DNA of 64,000 nt. It comes from Hydractinia symbiolongicarpus (lineage: Eukaryota; Cnidaria; Hydrozoa; Anthoathecata; Hydractiniidae). Below the pieces are notes generated by a model. The model searched no databases and had not been told where the DNA came from. It saw nothing but the letters and a program-made list of their open reading frames with translations. Both the position numbers and the translations under genes were made by a program. The stretch is taken from the NCBI RefSeq assembly GCF_029227915.1, contig NC_079886.1, positions 22,730,501 to 22,794,500 on the forward strand. Reading direction: 5' to 3'. Positions 13,113 through 23,495 of this stretch are shown piece by piece (the stretch's first letter is position 1; each line of letters opens with the position of its first letter).

Positions 13113-14100
13113 ACATAATACACTTTATACATAAACCAGATGATCCTATGGAATTTTGTTGTTACGTTATGATGTGAGAATTTTTAGTCAATTTAAATGT
13201 CCTGCTGACATTTTACAGATCTCCATGTTGCAAATTAGATAGAAATTTTATTTGTCCAGTTATATACATTATATAATTTACAATAAACATGAAAGAGTGT
13301 TACATTTTATGCTATTTATAGTTATTGTTATTTATAATAAATTATATGTACATAATTAGTATTATATGTAAAAATGACTTCAGTTCTTTTAATAGTGAAC
13401 TGTTTAAATTAGTACTTCTTAAAATATTTAATGCACCTGCTAACTGATAAAATCAGGTAGGTCTGCAGCAACTAACAAGTGGGAGAGATAGTGGGAAGGG
13501 TAATGATTTTTTTAAGTTACTATAATTGACAATAAGATTTTATAAAACATAAATTGCACCACTTTAGAAAATCTAAGCAGTATATTTTGCAAAATTTTCT
13601 TCAACGCACAGTCAATGGATAAAATTTGATTTCTACAGGCTTGTCTAGTCATTGTTATATTTATATATATATATAAATAATTTTGGATTTATCGGTCATA
13701 ATAAAATATTTACAATATATATGAATAGTTTACTTTGTCGAGGAAGATTGCTATTGTAGATGTTGTTTAAAAATGTTTATGTATTAAATTAATACTTTGT
13801 TTGTACAGAAATCTTATTTTCTTTTCTTTGTTTTTGCATCTGTTGCTACTATTTTCTTAAAGATGACTAAAATAATTACGTGCGTAAAATCAAGGTTGGT
13901 AACTTAATGTAACCGAATGTAATCATGTGCCAAACTAATCTTATGAGATATATCAGTTTGTTATTAGTGTCGGTATATATTATACAAGAGTTACAGGTTG
14001 TTTTTCCATATTTTAATTGCTTATAAAAAAATCTTGTAAATGAAAACAAGAATTTAGTATAGAAAGAACAGTGCATATGCTGCAAAGATGATAGATCGGT

Positions 14101-14170
14101 TGGGACTGAGTGGGACTTAAACCCACAACCTCTTGGCTGGAAGACGATTACTCTATTGATTATGCTAATG
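14101..14170 (-). repeat. tRNA-like SINE head
   Basis: On the minus strand this reads AATAGAGTAAT...GAGGTTGTGGGTTTAAGTCCC, with a recognisable B-box (GGGTTTAAGTCCC) and a weak A-box. It does not form a clean tRNA cloverleaf and lacks a convincing acceptor stem, so a tRNA-derived SINE or tRNA pseudogene is likelier than a working tRNA. Confidence 0.4.
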
Positions 14171-14297
14171 TAATAGACAATGCAAGCATACTGCCTGTCT
14201 GTGATATGCTATAATATATGGATCTATACTGCAACTGGTATAACCAGCAAATGAGTTAATGTGCATGTTTACTTATACTTCGGATAATTTAGCAATG

Positions 14298-14410
14298 CTA
14301 GTTGATGGCCTGTGGATAAATCCACTGGTTGACTCATCCTATATTTACCGCATTTCATGTGTCTCGCTACTGCGGTTACCATTTTGCGTGACAGACAGAT
14401 ATGTCTATAC
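14298..14410 (-). mobile_element. Helitron-like miniature element, degenerate copy
   Basis: CTAG at 14298 followed by GTGGATAAATCCAC (hairpin), TACCGCATTTCATGTGTCTCGC, TACCATTTTGCGTGACAGACAG and a TATAC end. This is the same order of blocks as the copies at 16238, 49788 and 53816, in reverse orientation. See the copy at 53816-53960 for the defining ends. Confidence 0.6.
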
Positions 14411-15147
14411 AACATAAATCAACTATAATCTTTATTGTACTTATTTTGTATGCACTGTATCTGAAAAGTATTTTTCAAAGAAAATTACCTGAGGGGAATA
14501 AAAAAGTTTGCATTGTTTTCTGTTAATGGTAAAACAAATAGGGAATTTCAATTGGGCATGTCTCTTTGTGAATGACATTGAATGTTGAAATTTGGTTATT
14601 TTTTTCTAACTTTTATTACAGATTTGGGAAAAAAAATTTAAGAAAAAAAATTCAATTTCCTGGAATTTCCTGCCATTTTGAACAAAGATTCTGTTTCTTT
14701 TAGAATTCTATTTTCAACAAGTCATAAAACAATTTTGTTGCATTGTTTTGTTTCTAAAATAGTTTTATATAATGCTAATGAATGTTTTTGTGTTACCAAG
14801 GATATATACCACAATGTGTGTATAATGCAGACCAGAATTTTTGTATTATCAAGGCCAGAAAATTTGTCATACATGACGTCATTTTTGTTCCCATTGACGT
14901 CATCAGTTTATTTTTTTACCTGAAATGAGTTTGCCCTAAGACCTTCTACAACAGTGCCAAGTTTCATCACTTAAACATAAATGGTTTAGAATTTATGAGT
15001 TAGAAGGCCCAAAAAAGCTCAGGTATAATAGGGTTAACTACCAGGAGAAGAAATGTTTTCAAATAGAAGATTATACACTTACATTTGCTGGATAATATAA
15101 TTTTTTTTCTGTTTTTTGTTTCTTTCTTTCTTTAGGTGCATAGTAAA

Positions 15148-18100
15148 ATGAAAGTTGACCTACATACACATATTTTACCCAAGACATGGCCTAACTTGAA
15201 AAAGGTATGTGTAGTGTTTTAGAAGATTTTCTAGTAGCATTGAAGCTCATTAATACACACAGTTACTCGTCAACTCATAAAAAATTTACAACACATTCAA
15301 ATTCAAGGGTTGTCCTGTCCATAAAACTTCACAGGAACTCACCTATCAAGTATTTACTATTCCGTGTATATGTAGCACATCGCTTTTGCCCACAGATAGC
15401 ATACAGGTGTTATTTATATAGAGACAAAGAGAATCACATGACTGTTGTCCATGTTTTAATTCAAATGTAGCTATGACTTTTTTAAGCAGATTGAAGTTAC
15501 ACACACTTCTCTTTTATTTTAAGACTACTGCCAAATAATTGGGTCTGGATTTTTAATTTACCTATTGCAACTAAAAAATGCGACATTTCTAAAGTTTTTA
15601 ATACTATGATTTCTCATAATTTATCCTCACATAAACAAGTCTATCTGATGTATATGAGAACTTAACTTTAAATTCAACTAATTCTTGGTGTTAAATTTCT
15701 TGTAAAAGAACATTGAAAGGTAAAAAAGTTATAAGGCTGTGTTACTCTTCTTTATCTAATTTTAAAACTGATTGCAAGTAAACTGATTTTTAACCGTCTG
15801 CTTTACAGGAATATTTCATTTGCCACTTTAAGAAAGTTTACCTCTTGAATTTCTAAAATTAAGAACGAAGCGCCATACTGAAGACTTAAAAAATGGGTGT
15901 ATAAACACCCGAAACGTTGTCAATACGTTGTATTTTTTTGTTCAATTAAGAACACTTTTTTAAATAAAGAAAATACTTTTTCTAGAGCAGTAACATCATG
16001 CGAAATTGTTAAACTAATTCTGATAGTAATAAAACACTATTAAAATTATACATTCTCAATTTGTCACATTTTATTTGTACAAGTAAGACAAGAAATTAAA
16101 AACGCTTCGGTAAATAAATTGTTGTTGAAAGATTCATAAAAAAATCTCTTTATGAGAATCCATATCAAAATCTAAACTTTATTTTACCACATTTTACATG
16201 TGTCAGTTTTTTCTGAGTCAGCATTAATTTATGTCAACTAGTCGTTAGCCCGTGGTAAAATCCGCGGGTTCGCCCGTCCTTCTTATACCGCATTGCACAT
16301 GTCTCGCTACTCGTGCAGTTAAGCTACCATTTTGCGTGACAGACAGACAGATGTAGAAGGGTATTTTAATATAGACAATTTATGTCGGTACAGTAATTTT
16401 TATTGATCTATTGAGTTTGAAAATAAAACGACAACAAGGAGTTTCGCCCCTAAGAGTGGATATTTTATTACTATTACAGAGCATCTGCAGATTTTCGAGA
16501 ATCTTGAAAAGCTCTGGGAAACTTTAAAAACTTTGAATACCCATTATTATCCGGAGAACAACCTTGAATTTGGTAGTGTAAATCTGCATGGATGTTTATG
16601 AAAAGCTTTTTGTTTTTTGTTTTCCTGGGTTGTACCATTATCATATGGCAAAAAATGTAAAAACACTTAAACAAGAGGAGAATAAAACTTTAAGAAACTG
16701 TAATAGTTTAAAAAAAAATTGTTCCAGACATCCTATGTTCCTATATTACTACTAATTGTAAGTGTTAGGGGTTCTGAGCTAATTCCAGTAAAGGACAAGG
16801 TCGCTCGTATGCTAGATGCTACAAAAATTTTTCTACTTCCCAATTACATTTCAGAGATTAGTTTTCAATATATTTTTTTAGAGATATGGGTACGGAGGGT
16901 GGATTCAGCTTTGTCATTGTGACGATGTAAGTGTTTTTTTTGATATTCCAACTTTCGCAAGACACAACTAATTGTGTTTAAGGTATGTTATTGGGCTTTT
17001 GTAAAAAAAAAAGAGTTGATATTTTACCTGCGGCTGTATTGCTGATTGAGGTTATCATCAGTCTTTTGAAATTTAAAATCCTCTTATTCATGGATCTTAA
17101 ATTTATTTAAAAGCATTGTTTTCAAAATTTTTAAACGTTTTTGCATCTAATGTTGATCCTTGTTGTTAAAATAGGCATAACTTATTATTGTCTTTTCATG
17201 GTATAATTTTTTATTGACTAAACCAGTTATTTGAAATTAATATACCATTATGTGATATTAAGGGTACGTGCGACATGATGAAGGATGACACGTTTTTTCG
17301 AAAAGTAAAACCAAATTGTTTCTCTCCAGAAGCTAGAATCAAAGAAATGGATGAAACTGGTAAGGTGTTGGCGAGTTTAAACGTTTGTTTAGTAATTCTT
17401 TTTCCACAGTGTCTCTTTTGAGTAAACAACTGCGAGCATGATCGGTCATTGATTATTTTTTATTGTTACTATTATTTACCCAGAATAGCCTCTTCAGTTT
17501 CTATAGGAGCTATTATCAATGATGGTCCTTCTAAGGGGATCCTAGTGTATTTTAAAGCTCACATTTGAGCTACGGAAGGCGTGCAAGCGCAACAACCGCT
17601 CAACTAGACAACCGCCTAGGATATCAATCCTATTCTCATGCTAAAAGTAAAGCAGAAAGGATCGATTCACACTTTCATAGTCTTTGACATGACCTGGTCG
17701 GGGCTTGAACCTAAGAACTTCCGCACTGGAGGTGAACGCTCTACCACAAGGCCACAAGTCGGTAATTTTACTGTCATTGCATTTTTAAATAGCTGGTCCT
17801 AAAACAAAATACACAACTAACATTAAGTAAAACAGGGAAAAAACAAGCAAATCAAAATAGTTCTGGCATAAATTTAACTGATTTGTTGAAAATAAATGAC
17901 CTTTTTAGGTACTGAATCATAATTTATTTGCTCCATGCCATCGCGTTCTTTTTAGTTTTATACACATAGTTAAACCTTGTGTGTTGTTACTCAAAGTTAT
18001 CTTTCCAGGTGTTGATGTGCAGGTATTATCAACTGTTCCAGTTATGTTTGGTTACTGGGTAAGTGTATAAAACTAGGTGCAATAATCAGGGATAGAAAAT

Positions 18101-21100
18101 AAAACCAAAAATGATGAGTTCGTGCAATTTTGAGGAGCAAAATAGAACGCATGTTAATATAATGCTTTTTAACATAAAAAAAGATTGTGTTGGCCGGATT
18201 TGTTTAAACTGCTTTAATGCTTTTTACTATCAGAAACAACATTCTCTTGATGAGTTTGTTAATATTGCTTAATTAAAAGGGTAAGGTTTTATTTGGTGTT
18301 AAGAATCTTTCTTTTGGAGCTTAAAAATCCTCAAAATCTGAACAATTAGAAATTATAAATTAAAAAATAATTTATGCCATGTAGAAGCTTTTAGAAAATG
18401 AAATAGACTACGCTTTAGAAAGGATATTAAAATTTTAACTTTTAAACCTGTTATTAGGTAAAATGTTGACCATTTTTGCCCTTTTCACACACAATACACC
18501 GGTAATTTAATAATGCTTATAAAGTAAGCATTCCCATACTATCAACTGGAGTTAGTGATTGTTGCAGAGCACAAAGAAAATATACTTTATAGCAACCAAA
18601 CCACTGAATTATGCTTTTCATCTTATATTAGGCTAAACCAGATGATACGTTGGACTTGTGCAAAATTTTTAACGATGATTTGGCTGCAACTGTTGCGAAA
18701 TATCCAAAAAGATTTGTTGCGCTTGGATCTTTGCCAATGCAGGTAGTTTTATGTTCCTGTTGTCTTACAGTATGTTGAGCAAAGTTGATATCTCTCATTG
18801 TTTTCTAATTTTTTTTATTTTATTTTTTTTTGCATTTAAAACAGTAGGTAGTTTCTTTCTGACACCAATGGGTGCTTAATGAATAGTATATTTAATAACC
18901 TGAAAAATAATGACAAATATTTGACTGAAATATGTTCCACATTATAGTTCTTTGGCAACAAACAGGTCGAAAGTTGCTCCTGCAGACTTTTAGCAGCGGT
19001 AGCTTTTGACGGTGAATCTAAAACCCCACGGTCGACAGACTGCACTTTCTGATGAGTTAATACGGCCTTTTACAGCCTATTAAGGAGCCTATATGTAAAT
19101 CACGTGCTTCAACGTGCCCAGGCAGGTGGTCATCGCTTCAGTCCTTTCAATCTCAATGGACTAAGATGGCTTAAGTCCTTAGCGCCAGGCCCCTAGAACA
19201 GTGCTAACTGCGTCCAGGGGGCTTTAAAGGCTGTATATTACATTTCATTGTAATAACACATCTATTAAAAATTGAACTTTAATACCACACCAGGCCTAAA
19301 CAATTCCAAAAAAATTATGCTTAAGTCGGCCCTGGAAAAGTAAGATGCACGCTGACGTATAAAGTCAAAAAAGAAACAGATTGTATCAAGAATTTGATTT
19401 TCTTAAGAATGCCTTCATTAATTAGTATGCAGGAGTACTGTGATGTTAGTAATGGATGGGTCATTGGTTAATGATTTTGATGGTGTGACAGATTCTGTTG
19501 CGTAATATTATTTTATCATGTTGTTAGGCTCCTGAACTTGCAATACAAGAATTACGTCGCTGTGTCACAGTAAGTTTTTTGTTACTGTTTTCGGTGATGT
19601 TTTTTTTAATCTGATTTATCACTGCAACAGTGCCTATATTAATAAATATGTATTAAAATAGTAAATATCAACTGATATGCTTAAAGATTGTCCAAGTAAC
19701 TTTCTCGAGGTAGTGCAGAAAATAGACTGACAATCGAGATTGCTAAATGTTTGATACACAACGCATTTTACCAAGTCCTAAGCCCTAATGAATGTCTTAC
19801 TTTCTTTTGGCATGATTTCTAACCCCGGTTGCATCTATACTTATTTACATTAAGTAACAAGAGTTTTTTCTGTTGGATAGTCATTTAGCTGGTAACTAAG
19901 AAATGTAATTCTCGATTTTCAAGATATTGAGTAATTAAAATTTTATTTAGTCGGTGATTTTTCATAGTTTTAATATAATTATTTCGAATTTGATTTAAGT
20001 GGTAGAATGTATCGTTATCGAAAAAACAGTGAATATAATATTACAATAGATGATGGTGATATCATAAATACGAATTTTGTTACCCTGAATACTTTTATAG
20101 GCCAGATTGCTCTAGAAATTAAAACTCCTTTGTTTTTCAGTTAAGCTTTGAGCGAGCCTTTGATTGTTTGTGATTAAGAAATATATGTATTTTTTTCACT
20201 AAAAGACTAATCCAAATATGTACACTGCATTTTCAATTAGATGTCCCGATAGCCTAATTTTTCAGTTCATTTGTTAATGGTGTTTAAGGCATTGTTAGCT
20301 AATGAGCATCAGAAACAGGAGGCATGTATACACTTACTCAATTAAAACCTCTCCCAAATAATGATCTACCAAGTCTGCAAATATGCTTTTTACTTGCTTA
20401 ACAAATGCTTAATTTTTTTTTAAAATTTAGCCTCAACATAACCACGACATAAAACTTTCATGGTTAATACTTATGGAAATGCACTGCTAAAAATACTTAT
20501 CTCACCTCAGCAGCATTTGCTGGTCCTTTTAAAAGCAAGGAAAATAAGATTTGGAGAAATCAATACTTTTTGGAAGTTTTTTAGTCCGGTGATGACACTT
20601 AGCAGTCGGTGTTTCCACCTATGCTATAATATTTTTTTATTATTATTACTATTTATTTACCCAGGATGGTCTCTTAAGTTTCTAATGTACTGTTATCAAT
20701 GGAAGTCCTGCAAAGGGGTTTTAGTGCATTTACAGCTTCCATTTAAGCTTCAGAAGTCGTGCAAGCATAACAGCTACTCAACTAGACAACCGCCCAACAT
20801 ATCAATCCTATTCTTATGCTAGATTGTACTTTTTGTTAGGTGATTATGAAGTTTTTTTTTATTATTTTTATAATCTAATGTTTTAGGAACTTAATTTCCC
20901 TGGTATCATGATTGGTTCGCATATAAACAATTGGAATTTAGATGCAGATGAACTTCAACCTGTTTTTAAGGTGAGAAATAACTGGATTTTATCGTTTAGT
21001 CAAAGAATCAGTAGGTGACTATAACTTTTTTATGTTTAATTATTTCACAAACTGTGAAATTTTATTACATTGTTTTGTTAAATTTTATCGCGCGATTGTC

Positions 21101-23495
21101 TTTTTGTATAACTATGATGTGTAGAATTTGTGCATTCATTTGTCTTGTGTTCATTTTATAGGTGGCCGAAGAATTGGGAGCTTGTATTTTTGTCCATCCG
21201 TGGGACATGGAATTAGAAGGACGAATGTCGAAATACTGGTTGCCATGGTTAGTTGGTACGTATTGCAGTTTACATCGATCGGAAACACCCATCTTTTGTG
21301 GTGCGCTAAACAAAATTGAATAACCTTTAACAGAAATGACGAATTGTCAACAGTCAACATTTATCGCTTATGTATTCAGTTGTTTTCAATCAACACCACA
21401 CTTTACCTGAACGTCACATATTTGCATTTACTTAGGTATTGGGTACCTTCTGTCCACCACTGTTTAAGCGTAACAATTTAGCGTATTCACGCTATCTCGA
21501 AAAAGCACTTGCCGGCCTTTATCTTGCTTAACCTTATGTTAAGTGTAGGCCGGCAAAAATAAGAAGTGCTGTTCCTTTTTAACCCTTACTTATTTAGCAC
21601 ATACTCGTTATTAAATAAAATCAAGGGGTCCTTTTTTAATGCCGCAAGAGCTTTAATATTTGGTGGAGGCTAATTTAGTATTTATTTAAAATTCGGGAGA
21701 AAATAAGAGATGTTGCTGTGTAAAGCTATCAAAATCCATCTGATTTAAAGCGGCTCCAAACTTTGTTTTCGTCAGCAATTTTACATCAGGAAATAGTCAA
21801 GAAAAATGGAGAGAAAAAATGACTGACCAGCCTGTATCCTGAAAAACACGCGAATTCATAAATGCTGTTTTTGTTGAAACCTAAAACTGTCAATGAGATT
21901 TCTTTGTATTTTTGAGAGGTATCACGTGCATTATTAGCCTGGAGTACCGGTTAATTTCGCAAATGTCCGTACAAAAAGGATAGTTGTATGTATTTGGCTT
22001 ATTTGTATCATTGGGTTTAGTCTAGTTCTAGAATATATTTTTTTGTTTCGATGTATAGGCATGCCTGCAGAAACAGCAGTAGCCATATGTTCACTCATAT
22101 TCGGTGGTGTATTGGAAAGATTTCCAAAACTAAAATTTTGTTTTGCACATGGGGGTGAGTTTTACGTTTTTTTTATATCGACAATATCTCGTGATATTTC
22201 GCAATGATTGTATTTGCACATGGCTGTTGTAGTTTGACATTTAAACGTCACTCCCTACCCGAAATGCATTAGCAAGAAAATTTCACAGTTGATTGGCACA
22301 TTGCTTGTTTTCCAAGGTGGCTCATTTCCATACACAATTGGACGCATTCAAAATGGTCACGATGTTCGTCCTGACCTGTGTGCTGTTAATAATCCCATAG
22401 CTCCAAGGTTAGCAATTTTCTTGTTGTGAAAATGAGATATTATATGACGCCATTTCTTAAAAATACGCTAGAAATTTTAATAATCCTAATTTTGATAGGG
22501 TCACGTGCTAGAATCCCTAACAGGGTGCAGCCTGTTGTCATGAAGTATGCTACGTTTGTTATCGGTGAAAATGTCGGCAAAAAAGACAAGTAAAATATAC
22601 TAGTTACTTGATTAAATTTTAATCACCTTTTTTGCCGACCAACAATTTAGTCACTTTGACCAATTTTTGGACTAATTTTTTTTAAAATTTATGAAAAACA
22701 TTTTTTTTTCAGGATAAGACGAGTGACTTAAAAACAAACTTGAAAAAAAATAAAAAACAATGAAAGAAATATTACAGGTTTAAAAAATTACAGAAAAAAA
22801 TTTTTGTGATTCCCAAAAAAAATTTTTTTGTTTTTTTGACCTTGACGGCGGGAGGAAAGGAGGCACAATCTAAATGTCTAACTACACTATTCGATTTCTT
22901 GTAACTCGTCCCGTATTGCAACATTGCTTTTTTGTTTCCAGACACGCACAAGCATTTTTATATATATCTATCTTTAAAACCAAATTCCCAACCAGGGAAT
23001 TATTCATTTCTCTCGTATTTTTGATTGATTAACCTGAAAATAGTGCATGGGAACTTTTTTCGAATTTTAGAAAATATTTGGGAAGAATATACACAGACTC
23101 ACTGGTACATGACGCCGACGCGCTGTCGTATTTAGTAAAAGTAATTGGCGAAGATAGAGTTATTTGTGGTTCTGATTATCCGTTTCCTCTTGGTGAACAC
23201 CATCCAGGGAAGTTGATATCTAACTTGGACACATTAAGCGAGACTGTTAAGGTAAGCGAGACTGTAAATGTATAAGGGGACTTTATAATAGGCGAGACTG
23301 TTAAAGAAAAACTATTTTTCTTATATTTCCACTACATTCTGCACAAAATATTTAACTTTGCAAGGATTTCACTGACAACTGGTTATGAGATTTAAATTTT
23401 GTATACAGGAAAAACTTTTGTCTGGCAACGCTATGGAATTTCTTGGCGTAGATCCTGCAAAGTTTGCTGGGGATAATCAAGATACCAAAAAGTAA
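15148..23495 (+). CDS. ACMSD: 2-amino-3-carboxymuconate-6-semialdehyde decarboxylase (12 exons)
   Basis: Exons: 15148-15204, 16882-16926, 17263-17359, 18009-18058, 18632-18742, 19528-19569, 20887-20970, 21162-21255, 22059-22154, 22317-22407, 23071-23251, 23409-23495; the product is 344 residues (human enzyme 336). ACMSD removes the carboxyl group of ACMS, an intermediate of tryptophan breakdown, diverting it from quinolinate and NAD synthesis. It is a zinc-dependent amidohydrolase-fold enzyme of the cytosol. The metal ligands are all visible: H6 and H8 (DLHTH), H174 (VHPWD), H224 (AHGG) and D291 (GSDYPFPLG). Substrate residues R47, W191 and R235 are also present. These positions match the human numbering exactly, so no exon is missing before D291. 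The start ATG follows an acceptor at 15135 and gives the canonical MKxDxHxH beginning. No signal peptide. Introns carry SINEs and a Helitron-like element. Confidence 0.95.
15895..15910. repeat. Short hairpin followed by CCGAAACGTTG
   Basis: GGGTGT-ATAA-ACACCC followed directly by GAAACGTTGTCAATACGTTG, inside intron 1 of ACMSD. Hairpins ending in CGAAACGT are common near the ends of invertebrate retroelements, so this may be a retroposon relic (roughly 15860-15960). No coding sequence accompanies it. Confidence 0.3.
16238..16375 (-). mobile_element. Helitron-like miniature element
   Basis: Reverse copy: CTAG at 16238-16241, GTCGTTAGCCCGTGG, an imperfect CCGTGG/CCGCGG hairpin, GACGGGCG in complement, TACCATTTTGCGTGACAGAC, ending in GGGTATTTTAATATAGA. 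On its own strand it begins TCTATATTAAAATACCC and ends CTAACGACTAG. It lies in intron 1 of ACMSD. Confidence 0.75.
17451..17762 (-). mobile_element. tRNA-derived SINE, full-length copy
   Basis: On the minus strand the element begins with a tRNA-like head containing an A-box-like TGTGGTAGAGCG and a B-box-like GGTTCAAGCCC. It then has a body (GTTGTCTAGTTGAGCGGTTG, ATTGATAATAGCTCC) and ends with GGCTATTCTGGGTAAATAAT plus an AT-rich tail. The body and 3' end recur at 20629-20826 and the 3' end at 10321-10365. This structure is typical of a Pol III SINE mobilised by a LINE partner. It lies in ACMSD intron 3. Confidence 0.75.
19061..19235. mobile_element. Possible MITE with GGCCTTT/AAAGGC ends
   Basis: The left end TACGGCCTTTTACAGCC resembles the complement of the right end GGCTTTAAAGGCTGTA. 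The 175-bp interior is more GC-rich than its surroundings and has no reading frame. It lies in ACMSD intron 5. Terminal similarity is imperfect and no clear target duplication is seen. Confidence 0.4.
20629..20826 (-). mobile_element. tRNA-derived SINE, copy lacking the tRNA head
   Basis: It matches the body and 3' end of the SINE at 17451-17762 in the same orientation, with shared blocks GTTGTCTAGTTGAG, GCTTGCACG, ATTGATAACAG and CCTGGGTAAATAAATAG, then an AATAATAATAAAA tail. The tRNA-like part is missing. It lies in ACMSD intron 6. Confidence 0.75.

Larger units (their letters stand above)
13113..15135. other. 3' UTR of the CW-PWWP-ARID gene and intergenic DNA
   Basis: A polyadenylation signal AATAAA lies at 13282-13287, 170 bases after the stop codon. 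Beyond it I see no gene. The stretch contains a tRNA-like SINE head (about 14101-14170), a Helitron-like end (14298-14410) and, at 15031-15037, a GGG-TTAA junction that resembles the right end of the TTAA-type MITE. Confidence 0.6.

Noticed and set aside
17697-17762. tRNA gene on the minus strand
   Set aside because: A- and B-box-like words are present but the stems are poor and the sequence continues into a repeated SINE body.
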